DNA of 64,000 nt. Origin: Celerinatantimonas diazotrophica. GTDB lineage: Bacteria > Pseudomonadota > Gammaproteobacteria > Enterobacterales > Celerinatantimonadaceae. The notes below the pieces were generated by a model. The model was not told the origin of the DNA. It worked only from the letters and a program-made list of their open reading frames with translations, and searched no databases. How positions within the stretch are numbered: the stretch's first letter is position 1; each line of letters opens with the position of its first letter. A program made the position numbers and the translations under genes. The DNA is taken from positions 1-64,000 of the forward strand of contig NZ_SMGD01000014.1 in NCBI RefSeq assembly GCF_004339545.1, read 5' to 3'. Positions 1-8,360 of this stretch are shown in pieces.

Positions 1-265
<265 letters not shown>

Positions 266-380
266 AAATCATGCTCATCGAATTCTGTTAATAATTGACA
301 AGTGTTAGTCACTAACAGTCGATGATTAAATCATTTTGCAAATCATCTTCTGTGAGTGCCCACACAGATTGCTTGATAGA

Positions 381-392
381 TTGTTAAAGAAC
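381..392 (-). promoter_or_regulatory. rrn leader boxA antitermination site
   Basis: On the minus strand the leader reads GTTCTTTAACAATC, close to the E. coli rrn leader boxA element (GCTCTTTAACAA). It is followed by CAATCTGTGTGGGCACTC, a sequence that also follows boxA in enterobacterial rrn leaders. It recruits Nus factors and makes rRNA transcription resistant to Rho. It lies about 115 bases upstream of the 16S start. Confidence 0.8.
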
Positions 393-560
393 GTTGCTTC
401 ATCAGCACTTTGCCGTTGAAGCGGATGCGCATCTTACGCATCAGCGGAAAGCCTGTCAACGATTATTTTCGTTTTTTGCTTTCCGTTTCTGCCGCGATAA
501 ACCCGGCTGAAACCCTGATAGAGCAACCGTTGAAGCGGTGTGCCGTGTCAGTGGTGGTGC

Positions 561-588
561 ATTATAGGGATACGGCAGTTTTACGCAA
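561..588 (-). promoter_or_regulatory. rrn operon promoter
   Basis: On the minus strand TTGCGT (583-588) and TATAAT (561-566) are separated by 16 bases, the short spacer usual for rRNA promoters. The A/T-rich DNA just upstream of the -35 box (about 590-620) looks like an UP element. The transcript would have a leader of about 290 nucleotides before the 16S gene. A second, more upstream promoter is likely but I could not place it. Confidence 0.7.
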
Positions 589-859
589 GCGGTTTTTGTG
601 AAAAAAACGATATTTTTACAAGAAAACCATGCGTTTGCTCACAAAGCCAGCAATATGGTGAAAAGTTAGCATATATCACCGTAAATTTGTTGCAAAAACC
701 ACCATCTCGCACTTATCTACCACTATATTGATTATTGCCAAAATTTCTCTGAGTAAGTTTTTCAAACCATCTCACTATTTGGCGAATCTGTTAACTGAGC
801 AGGCAAGAATCTTTAAACTGCTTTGAGTGTTTAAACAACTTACAAAACTAAAAACACGA

Positions 860-1378
860 TTACAGTTCACGAAACTTCTGCGCAAAATCGGCAACCTTAT
901 CCCAGTCTGTAAATTCAATATCCTGACTCGTATCGGTACTGCCCCCAGTGATCTTCATAATGAATTGGATCAGTCGGGTTTGCCACCAGTTATATCGCGA
1001 ATAGCGCAGAGCGCCTGCGAACATAGCTTTGCATTGAGGCTGCCATTGATGACGCTGCATAAATTTACGCATATAAACGTTCACTTGCGGGTCATCTTTA
1101 CCCGGCTTGCGAGCCGTCAAGCACACGCCAAAAAAAGCATTAGGGCGAGAACCGAGCGCATCAACAAAGTGCTCAACATATTGATGAACAACCGGGCGAA
1201 ACTTACCGTAGCGGATCGATGCGCCAATTAATACTTTTGAGAAATCTTTTGGATCAGGCCATTGATCGGTTTGTGACAGATCGCGCAACTCGACGGCTTC
1301 AGTTTGCTCTTTAGCAATATGCTGAGCAATTTTGCGAGCTTGACCATCACAGCTTGAATAGCCTATTAAAATAGTCAT
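860..1378 (-). CDS. hemG: HemG-type menaquinone-dependent protoporphyrinogen oxidase
   Basis: 172 aa. Flavodoxin-fold enzyme that oxidises protoporphyrinogen IX to protoporphyrin IX in haem synthesis, passing electrons to quinone. The N-terminus (MTILIGYSSCDGQARKIA) is the FMN phosphate-binding loop of the flavodoxin family, and the length fits HemG (about 180 aa). It is the last gene of a minus-strand run pepQ-yigZ-hemG; yigZ stops two bases before this start. In E. coli hemG also sits next to an rrn operon (trkH-hemG-rrsA). Here trkH is absent, which suggests a rearranged version of the same ancestral neighbourhood. Confidence 0.9.
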   Translation of the reverse strand: MTILIGYSSCDGQARKIAQHIAKEQTEAVELRDLSQTDQWPDPKDFSKVLIGASIRYGKFRPVVHQYVEHFVDALGSRPNAFFGVCLTARKPGKDDPQVNVYMRKFMQRHQWQPQCKAMFAGALRYSRYNWWQTRLIQFIMKITGGSTDTSQDIEFTDWDKVADFAQKFREL

Positions 1379-1380
1379 TT

Positions 1381-2007
1381 CTATCCTTTATCTTGTAGCG
1401 GCATCTGAAATTCGACTTGACCACGACAGGCATTAGTGAGCGCATCCATGAATTGCTGACGATGCTGCGCAGGTAACTCAACGGTAACACAAACGCTTTC
1501 GTTATAATCAATCGTTTGCTGAATCACATTGAAACGAGTAAAAAGCTGATTGGCCTCGCCTAAAGCATCAAACCCAAATTCCATCGATAAAGTGGTTTTG
1601 GCGATATAGGGATGAGTCTCTACTATAGCTAATGCCTGGGCCACACTACTGCCGTAAGCCCGCACGAGACCACCTGTTCCAAGTTTAATTCCGCCAAAAT
1701 AGCGGATAACCACTGCTAGCACATACCCTAAACCACTGCCTTGTAATTGCGCAAGAATCGGCTTGCCGGCAGTTCCATTAGGTTCACCATCATCACTAAA
1801 GCCCAATACTTGAGTATCATCTGGAGCACCCGCGATAAAAGCCCAACAATGGTGACGAGCGTCAGGATATTGCTGACGCAGCTGTTCAATTTGAGAAAAG
1901 GCATGTTCTCGGTCAGTCACTGGTAATAAATGGGTGATAAACCGACTTTTCTTGATAAGTTGAGAAGATTCGACCTCAGCAACAGGCACATTAAACGGAC
2001 TGCTCAT
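1381..2007 (-). CDS. yigZ: YigZ/IMPACT family protein
   Basis: 208 aa, the usual length for YigZ. The N-terminal UPF0029 domain (about 1-125) shows the family signature CWAFIAG...SDDGEPNGTAGKPIL and VIRYFGGIKLGTGGLVRAYG; the C-terminal domain has the DUF1949 ferredoxin-like fold. The precise biochemical role is not settled; eukaryotic IMPACT regulates the kinase GCN2, and the bacterial protein is thought to bind nucleic acid. It is co-directional and nearly contiguous with hemG, downstream of the pepQ-like gene, as in enterobacteria. Confidence 0.92.
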   Translation of the reverse strand: MSSPFNVPVAEVESSQLIKKSRFITHLLPVTDREHAFSQIEQLRQQYPDARHHCWAFIAGAPDDTQVLGFSDDGEPNGTAGKPILAQLQGSGLGYVLAVVIRYFGGIKLGTGGLVRAYGSSVAQALAIVETHPYIAKTTLSMEFGFDALGEANQLFTRFNVIQQTIDYNESVCVTVELPAQHRQQFMDALTNACRGQVEFQMPLQDKG

Positions 2008-2045
2008 GATACACTTCTATATTAAAACAAGCCAAAAAGAGCGGC

Positions 2046-3338
2046 TTACGCGGTGATCCGCTCTATGCCATCACTGGTCACTATGCCTGTATCAGTCATA
2101 GTAATGCCGCCGTAATGCTGCAACATATCGATTTGTGACCAATTGATCAAATCAACCCACGATGATTTTTTCAAAAATTCCAGTCGATTTGGATTCACAA
2201 AAATACCTATATTAAAAGCAATGACCTGCCTTGCATCAAGGGTACGGATATCTTTTTCACCCATTTGTGCCATTATATCGCTTCCCGTTGGGTCACTAAG
2301 CTGGGCACCCGGCTCATTAATACTGAGTCCGACAAATTCACAAACCGGTTGTGGACAGAGGATATCCAGCAAACCACTGTGCAAGCACTGCTGAATACTC
2401 CCTTGAACCAGTTCCCAGTGAACCAGCCACTTAGCTAAATGATGTCGATAACGGCGGCTGATATCACTCAGGGGACGACCTTGATGCAACTCCTCAGTCA
2501 ACCCCAGTAACAATTGTTCTAAAGATGCGACCAACTGCTGATAGTAATCACGGCGAAAACCAAAACAGCGGCCAATTTTAACGCGATAGCCACGAAACTC
2601 AGCGGTGGCATTAAACCATAACGAATAGCTATCCTTTTCTGGTAGCAACTGAGCGCTCATACGCATAGGTGAAAGCTGACCGATCTGTTCGTTAAAAGCC
2701 ACCTGTACGGGATCGTTTAGGTATGCGCAGCCAATGGCTTTTAAATATCCCAAGTAAATATCTAACCCACTCGCGCCTTGATAAAAACGATCATGGACTT
2801 GTTGTAGCCCGCGCTGGGCAAGCGTACCCGCCTGACGCAGACAAAATAACTCATAGTCCGTTTTAGTCGCGCGGTGGTACTGAAAATAGTGAATCGCTAA
2901 TTCTGGATTGATCAGCTCAAACCCCAGCGCCTTAGCAATATCCGGATGCGGTCCCAAATAAATACTATGGCGCAAAGGGTGCGGAAGATAACGTTCTATC
3001 TCGTGAGCAGAGCGCAGCAATGTCACCTGAAAAAGAGGCCACCAGCTGCTCTGTTGCCAGGCCGGATTGAAATGCTCCTGAAGTAAAAACAGCTGAGCAG
3101 GCGCATCACCTGAGGTAATAATCCAAGCGTGCTCGCTTTCACCGATTGCCAACCATTGACGAAACAACGCACTCGGGACAAACGGCAATGACTGTTCGGC
3201 AAAAATCTGATGCAAAGCATGGCCAGCATGAATCACTAAAAACTGCTCTTGCATCGCCTGTAAAAGCGCTCGGCTACGCTGACATAGTTGCTCAATGTGG
3301 CTGTGATATAAAACCGCGTCATTGGATCTATCCATCAT
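2046..3338 (-). CDS. PepQ-like protein lacking the metal ligands (probable pseudoenzyme)
   Basis: 430 aa, collinear over its length with Xaa-Pro dipeptidase PepQ, and in the pepQ position upstream of yigZ. PepQ needs two metal ions held by Asp, Asp, His, Glu, Glu (D246, D257, H336, E381, E420 in E. coli). By eye alignment, the segment matching LLDAGAEYNGYAADLTRTW reads WFNATAEFRGYRVKIGRCF, so both Asp are replaced (Asn, Lys). The GIGHPLGLQVHD segment reads CEFVGLSINE (His to Glu), the IEPGIYF segment reads FNIGIFV (Glu to Asn) and GGIRIEDN reads GGITMTDT (Glu to Thr). The reading frame is intact, so this is probably a maintained non-catalytic protein rather than a decaying gene. Two adjacent Met codons (3338, 3335) could start it. 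Confidence 0.85.
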   Translation of the reverse strand: MMDRSNDAVLYHSHIEQLCQRSRALLQAMQEQFLVIHAGHALHQIFAEQSLPFVPSALFRQWLAIGESEHAWIITSGDAPAQLFLLQEHFNPAWQQSSWWPLFQVTLLRSAHEIERYLPHPLRHSIYLGPHPDIAKALGFELINPELAIHYFQYHRATKTDYELFCLRQAGTLAQRGLQQVHDRFYQGASGLDIYLGYLKAIGCAYLNDPVQVAFNEQIGQLSPMRMSAQLLPEKDSYSLWFNATAEFRGYRVKIGRCFGFRRDYYQQLVASLEQLLLGLTEELHQGRPLSDISRRYRHHLAKWLVHWELVQGSIQQCLHSGLLDILCPQPVCEFVGLSINEPGAQLSDPTGSDIMAQMGEKDIRTLDARQVIAFNIGIFVNPNRLEFLKKSSWVDLINWSQIDMLQHYGGITMTDTGIVTSDGIERITA

Positions 3339-3536
3339 CGCTCTCCGTTAGTCACCGATGCTTTGGCTTGAGCATCTCTTTATAAATATAGATAAATCCA
3401 TCGCAATTATGGTAGGTGAATCAAACAAACTGAATAATTGACGGCAGTTCAAGATTTGGCGTTCACAAACTCAACAAATCAACCGGGCATGATACAATCA
3501 CCAAGACTGGACAGGGCAATTAATGAATGAAGGACT

Positions 3537-4253
3537 ATGACTAGAAAAAAGCAGATTTTAGTTGTCGATGATGATCAAGAGATCCTCAATCTCTTGGAAC
3601 AGTATCTAAGCAAATCAGGTTTTGTAGTGATTACCGCAGCCGAAGGTGAACAGATGCTGAAGTTGCTGGCAGGCCAGGAACCCGATCTGATTATTTTAGA
3701 TATTATGTTGCCTGGGGATGATGGGTTTACGTTATGTCGCAAAATCCGTCAAGATTCAACTGTCCCTATCATTATGCTCACAGCCAACTCAGATGAAATG
3801 GATAAAGTCGTTGGTTTAGAGCTCGGGGCCGACGATTACATTGCGAAACCTTTTAGCCCACGGGAACTTCTAGCACGTATTAAAGCCCTGCTGCGACGTT
3901 CAGAGGTCACTCATCAGGCGCAGCAGCCGGCCCGCTTTATTCGCTTTAATCAGTGGCGTCTAGATACTCAGACACAAAGCTTGCTGGATAATAATGGCAA
4001 ACCTCTGGAGCTTTCGGGAGGGGATTACCGCTTATTACAGCTCTTTTTGCAACATCCGAATGAAATTCTAAATCGCGATATGATCAGTGATGCGACTCGA
4101 GGCCGCGAAATATTACCTTTAGAACGCGGTATAGATGTACAGATTAGTCGGTTGCGCCAACGGCTTGGAGATAACAGTAAAAGTAAGCGGATCATTAAAA
4201 CCATCCGCGGCAGCGGCTATACCTTAGTGGCTCAGGTTAGCTATGAATATTAG
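3537..4253 (+). CDS. OmpR-family response regulator
   Basis: 238 aa. Receiver domain about 5-120 with the acidic pocket D11-D12-D13, phosphoacceptor D55 (ILDIMLPG), the conserved Thr in IIMLTA and Lys in YIAKPFSPREL. Winged-helix DNA-binding domain about 130-235 with GIDVQISRLRQRLGD and IRGSGYTL. It overlaps the histidine kinase gene by 11 bases, so the two are translationally coupled. The next gene is a sugar-binding protein, which suggests that the system senses or controls sugar uptake; that is inference. Close in type to OmpR, but the setting is not that of ompR-envZ. Confidence 0.93.
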   Translation: MTRKKQILVVDDDQEILNLLEQYLSKSGFVVITAAEGEQMLKLLAGQEPDLIILDIMLPGDDGFTLCRKIRQDSTVPIIMLTANSDEMDKVVGLELGADDYIAKPFSPRELLARIKALLRRSEVTHQAQQPARFIRFNQWRLDTQTQSLLDNNGKPLELSGGDYRLLQLFLQHPNEILNRDMISDATRGREILPLERGIDVQISRLRQRLGDNSKSKRIIKTIRGSGYTLVAQVSYEY

Positions 4254-5682
4254 ACAGTGGCGTCAACGACTCACCCCAACATCACTCCTGTCACGCATGC
4301 TAATTCTGTTGTTATTGGGGATCGCTCTGGCTCAAGGGATCAGTAACCTATTCTGGTCCTATCGGTTTGAACAGACCGAAAATGAAGGATTAATAGCCAC
4401 ATCAAAAAACCTAGCAATGAATTTGTCTTCAACCGTTCGGTTTTTTGAATCATTGCCGCTACGTTATCGCCATATTGTACTTAACCAGCTGCGCAATATG
4501 GGGGGAACCCGTTTTTTTGTCTCGCTGAACCGCGAAAAAATCAATATTGAGTCCATTCCCCCGAGCTCGCGTAAACAGCTAGTCGTCAACGAAGTCAATG
4601 ATATTTTGCATCAACAGTTGGGTCATCTCGATAAAATCGTCACTAATTTTTCAGCAGCCAGTACCTTAAAAGTGCTCAATAACCATACTTTGATGACCGA
4701 TCTTCCCCGCTCTTGGGCCCATTACACGCTAACCATGGAACCCCTCAATCCGCCTATTTTAGTCACACAGATTGAACTCAAACCACACGAATGGATCTAT
4801 CTAGCGGCACTGCTTCCCGCACCGTATATGATGCTGGATGAACCCAGCATTCCACCACGGCAGCTCCTCAATTTAGTGCTCACTACTTCGTTTTTATGCA
4901 TTTTTACCTTTGTTTTAGTTCGTCGCCAGACTCGCCCGTTGAACCGACTCGCCAGTGCAGCATCACAGCTAGCCCTTAATCTCTATCAGCCACCACTTAA
5001 AGAAGAAGGTAGCATTGAGCTAGTGCGAGCAACCCGCGCATTCAACACCATGCAAGAGAAACTCAAGCGCTACATTGATGACCGTGAACAGTTGTTTCGC
5101 TCTATCTCTCATGATTTAAAAACACCCATTACCCGATTGCGTCTGCGGACCGAGTTACTCGAGGATGAAAAACTCATCGCAACATTTAATCGCGATCTTG
5201 ATGAATTAGAGATTATGGCCAAAGGGGCTCTGCAAACGGTTAAAGACACCGATATTCATGAAAATCTACAGGATATCGATATTCATGCACTGTTAAAAAT
5301 CATCTGTGAGAGTTACGCCGATAACATTGAGTTTCAAGGCGCGCCAATGCGCCGTTACCGAGGTAAGCCGCTGGCGATCAAACGTTGTATTGGCAATATT
5401 GTCGATAACGCGATCAAGTATGGCCAACATTTAACTGTCGTGATTGAAGACAGCGAGCCATTACTTCGTTTAAATTTTATTGATCAGGGGCCTGGCATAC
5501 CGACCAATTTACATAAAGATATATTTTCTCCCTACGTCCGGCTGGATAAAACCACCAGTGGTAACGGACTTGGGCTAGGCATCGCTCGCAATATCGCCCA
5601 TGCTCACGGTGGTGAAATTACTTTAGAAAACCTCCCAACACGAGGCCTTAAAGTGATCTTAGAACTTCCACATATTCGCTAA
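4243..5682 (+). CDS. Membrane sensor histidine kinase, EnvZ type
   Basis: 479 aa. An N-terminal transmembrane segment (about 15-35), a periplasmic region of about 180 residues, a second membrane helix (about 205-228), a HAMP linker and a HisKA domain with phosphoacceptor His290 (SISHDLKTPITRLR). The ATPase domain shows the N box (GNIVDNAIKYG), G1 (DQGPGIP) and G2 (GLGLGIARNIA). Partner of the response regulator encoded immediately upstream with overlapping ends. The periplasmic sensor region could contact the binding protein encoded 16 bases downstream; this is inference from gene order. Confidence 0.93.
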   Translation: MNIRQWRQRLTPTSLLSRMLILLLLGIALAQGISNLFWSYRFEQTENEGLIATSKNLAMNLSSTVRFFESLPLRYRHIVLNQLRNMGGTRFFVSLNREKINIESIPPSSRKQLVVNEVNDILHQQLGHLDKIVTNFSAASTLKVLNNHTLMTDLPRSWAHYTLTMEPLNPPILVTQIELKPHEWIYLAALLPAPYMMLDEPSIPPRQLLNLVLTTSFLCIFTFVLVRRQTRPLNRLASAASQLALNLYQPPLKEEGSIELVRATRAFNTMQEKLKRYIDDREQLFRSISHDLKTPITRLRLRTELLEDEKLIATFNRDLDELEIMAKGALQTVKDTDIHENLQDIDIHALLKIICESYADNIEFQGAPMRRYRGKPLAIKRCIGNIVDNAIKYGQHLTVVIEDSEPLLRLNFIDQGPGIPTNLHKDIFSPYVRLDKTTSGNGLGLGIARNIAHAHGGEITLENLPTRGLKVILELPHIR

Positions 5683-5698
5683 CAAGAGGAAAACCAAT

Positions 5699-6964
5699 GT
5701 GATTGCCCACTTAAAAGAATTTGTTATTGCATGCGTGCTCAGTGCCTTCTGGTCGACCAGCGCGCTAGGCCAGCCTTCACAATCTGTGGAAGTACTACAC
5801 TGGTGGACATCAGGCAGTGAAGCCAAAGCAGTGCAAGTCATTAAGCAGATGATGGAAGCTCAAGGTGTGCATTGGCAGGACTTTGCCGTCCCTGGCGGCG
5901 CGGGAGAAAACGCCATGACGGTACTCAAATCACGGGCTATCTCAGGCAATCCTCCGGCAGCAGCACAAATTAAAGGGCCGGCATTACAAGAATGGGCTTC
6001 GCTAGGATTTTTAACCAATCTGGATGGTGTAGCAAAAGCGCAACATTGGGATAAACTGATCCCACCGCTGATTAATCAAGACATGAAATATCACGGCCAC
6101 TATGTAGCTGTTCCCGTGAATATCCACCGCATCAACTGGCTGTGGATCAATAGTGCAATCTTTGCCAAAGCACATGCCAAAATTCCCAAAACCTGGAAAC
6201 AATTTTTTGCCACTGCAGAAAAAATCAAACGAGCAGGATATCCAGTACTAGCGCAGGGTAACCAAGACTGGCAAACCACCACCGTATTTGAAAGCATTGC
6301 GCTGTCGCAACTCGGAGCGAAAGGTTATCGACAAGCCTTTATTGAGCATATTCCAAAAGTGCTCACTAGCCCTGCGATGGTGCGCTCTTTTGCAATTCTA
6401 CAAAAAATGCACCCCTACATTGTCCATCCCAATAATCATCAAAGCTGGAATCAGGCCACCGCTGAAGTCATTCATAATCAGGCAGCGATGCAAATTATCG
6501 GCGATTGGGCCAACGGCGAGTTTTTACTAGCCCATAAAAAAGTAGGCAAAGATATTCGCTGTGTTCCCGTCCCAGGAACTGCTCACGAATTTATCTACTC
6601 AGTAGATAGCTTCGCGATGTTTCAGTTAACGGAACCCAATGATATTAAAGCACAGCAATTATTAGCACACACCATCATGAGCCCACAATTGCAGACCCGT
6701 TTTAATCAAATAAAAGGCTCCATTCCAGTTCGCAGTGATATTAAACTGACCGGATTTGATAGCTGTGCTCTTAAAAGCGAAAAAGCATTTAAACAGAGTC
6801 TGAAAGACCATACTGCAGTTCCCAGCATCGCCCATGGCATGGCAACAACGAACTATGTTCAAGGTGCGATTTTAGATGTGGTCACCAATTTTTTTAACAC
6901 GCCGAATGCTTCTCCCAAAAAGGCCAGTGAAAAATTAATGCGAGCAATCTTAGCGGCTAGTTAA
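5699..6964 (+). CDS. Periplasmic sugar-binding protein (ABC type, family 1)
   Basis: 421 aa. Signal peptide with cleavage probably after ALG (about residue 24), then a mature protein opening with SVEVLHWWTSGSEAKAV, the usual start of glucose/mannose-type extracellular solute-binding proteins. The start is GTG at 5699, nine bases after AGAGGA; the ATG at 5697 is followed at once by TGA and cannot serve. No permease or ATPase genes are adjacent: the next gene is tusA. It sits just after the sensor kinase, so it may present sugar to the kinase rather than, or as well as, to a distant transporter. Confidence 0.85.
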   Translation: MIAHLKEFVIACVLSAFWSTSALGQPSQSVEVLHWWTSGSEAKAVQVIKQMMEAQGVHWQDFAVPGGAGENAMTVLKSRAISGNPPAAAQIKGPALQEWASLGFLTNLDGVAKAQHWDKLIPPLINQDMKYHGHYVAVPVNIHRINWLWINSAIFAKAHAKIPKTWKQFFATAEKIKRAGYPVLAQGNQDWQTTTVFESIALSQLGAKGYRQAFIEHIPKVLTSPAMVRSFAILQKMHPYIVHPNNHQSWNQATAEVIHNQAAMQIIGDWANGEFLLAHKKVGKDIRCVPVPGTAHEFIYSVDSFAMFQLTEPNDIKAQQLLAHTIMSPQLQTRFNQIKGSIPVRSDIKLTGFDSCALKSEKAFKQSLKDHTAVPSIAHGMATTNYVQGAILDVVTNFFNTPNASPKKASEKLMRAILAAS

Positions 6965-7077
6965 AAGAGCGGGCGATTTCTAGTAGAATAGTGGCGCACC
7001 GATGGTCAATTCATTGTCAATGAACGCCAAATCGGTACAATGCCTTTTTGCTATATATAACAAATTTGATAACGAAC

Positions 7078-7326
7078 ATGACCACATCAACAAATGATGC
7101 CACAAAATTACTCGACGCACGCGGTCTTCGATGCCCTGAGCCAGTGATGATGGTGCGTAAGACGATTCGTTCATTGAACGATGGACAGCGACTAAAAGTG
7201 CTCGCTGATGACCCGTCGACCACTCGTGACATTCCTAGTTTTTGTCGGTTTATGGACCATACGCTGTTGGCCAGTCAAACAGAATACCAGCCCTACGAAT
7301 ACCTGATCCAAAAAGGGCTTAATTAA
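7078..7326 (+). CDS. tusA: Sulfur carrier protein TusA
   Basis: 82 aa from the ATG at 7078; an upstream in-frame ATG (7048) would add ten residues with no family support. The catalytic motif [14 protein letters not shown] carries the persulfide-bearing Cys followed by Pro-x-Pro, as in TusA/SirA. It relays sulfur from IscS to the TusBCD/MnmA pathway for 2-thiouridine in tRNA and to other acceptors. Single gene, flanked by the sugar-binding protein and glyQ. Confidence 0.92.
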   Translation: MTTSTNDATKLLDARGLRCPEPVMMVRKTIRSLNDGQRLKVLADDPSTTRDIPSFCRFMDHTLLASQTEYQPYEYLIQKGLN

Positions 7327-7445
7327 AGCCGCTGTTGGCTAAAATTATGGTTTTCCGTAGTCACTGTATCGACCCCGCCATCAGCTGTGTATACTTGGCT
7401 AGTTTCAAAGCAGCTTGAACTTCTAACATCGCGCGATTAATCGAC

Positions 7446-8351
7446 ATGCAAAAATATGATATCAAAACATTTCAGGGATTGATTCTGGCGCTCCAGGATT
7501 ACTGGGCTCGCCAAGGCTGTGTCATCGTTCAGCCCTTAGATATGGAAGTCGGAGCAGGGACCTTCCATCCGCAAACATTTTTACGCTCAATTGGCCCTGA
7601 ACCCATGAGCAGTGCATACATTCAACCCTGCCGTCGTCCAACCGATGGGCGCTATGGAGAAAATCCAAACCGATTACAACACTATTACCAGTTCCAGGTT
7701 GCCTTAAAACCATCACCAGATAATATTCAGGAACTGTATCTTGGCTCCTTGGTGGAATTAGGAATTAACCCAGAAGTCCACGATATCCGGTTTGTTGAGG
7801 ACAACTGGGAATCACCCACATTGGGGGCTTGGGGATTAGGCTGGGAAATCTGGCTCAACGGGATGGAAGTCACCCAATTTACCTATTTTCAACAAGTCGG
7901 TGGCTTAGAATGCTCGCCAGTTACAGGTGAAATCACCTATGGTCTTGAACGCTTGGCCATGTACATCCAGGAAGTTGATAGTATTTATGACTTGGTATGG
8001 ACTGATGGCCCAATGGGTAAAGTTACCTACGGGGATGTATTCCATCAAAACGAAGTTGAACAATCAGCTTACAACTTTGAACATGCAGATGTGAATGCAT
8101 TATTTCGCCAATTTGATCAGTGCGAAAAAGATAGTCAGAGCCTCATTGAAGCAAACTTGCCACTGCCTGCCTACGAACAAGTGATGAAAGCATCGCACGC
8201 ATTTAACCTATTGGATGCCCGCCATGCCATTTCGGTCACCGAACGCCAGCGATATATTTTGCGGATCCGTACTCTGGCCAAAGCTGTTGCACAAAGCTTT
8301 TATGCCGCACGCGAAGCGCTAGGCTTTCCACTGTGTAAAGAACAAGGTTAA
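7446..8351 (+). CDS. glyQ: Glycyl-tRNA synthetase alpha subunit
   Basis: 301 aa, the normal length. The alpha subunit of the bacterial alpha2beta2 glycyl-tRNA synthetase holds the class II catalytic core. The conserved N-terminus ([17 protein letters not shown]), the [14 protein letters not shown] segment and [17 protein letters not shown] are all intact. It activates glycine with ATP and charges tRNA-Gly together with GlyS, which starts nine bases after this stop codon. Confidence 0.98.
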   Translation: MQKYDIKTFQGLILALQDYWARQGCVIVQPLDMEVGAGTFHPQTFLRSIGPEPMSSAYIQPCRRPTDGRYGENPNRLQHYYQFQVALKPSPDNIQELYLGSLVELGINPEVHDIRFVEDNWESPTLGAWGLGWEIWLNGMEVTQFTYFQQVGGLECSPVTGEITYGLERLAMYIQEVDSIYDLVWTDGPMGKVTYGDVFHQNEVEQSAYNFEHADVNALFRQFDQCEKDSQSLIEANLPLPAYEQVMKASHAFNLLDARHAISVTERQRYILRIRTLAKAVAQSFYAAREALGFPLCKEQG

Positions 8352-8360
8352 GAGGCAGTT

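Noticed and set aside
827-1231. Open frame of 134 codons on the plus strand
   Set aside because: Antisense shadow of hemG.
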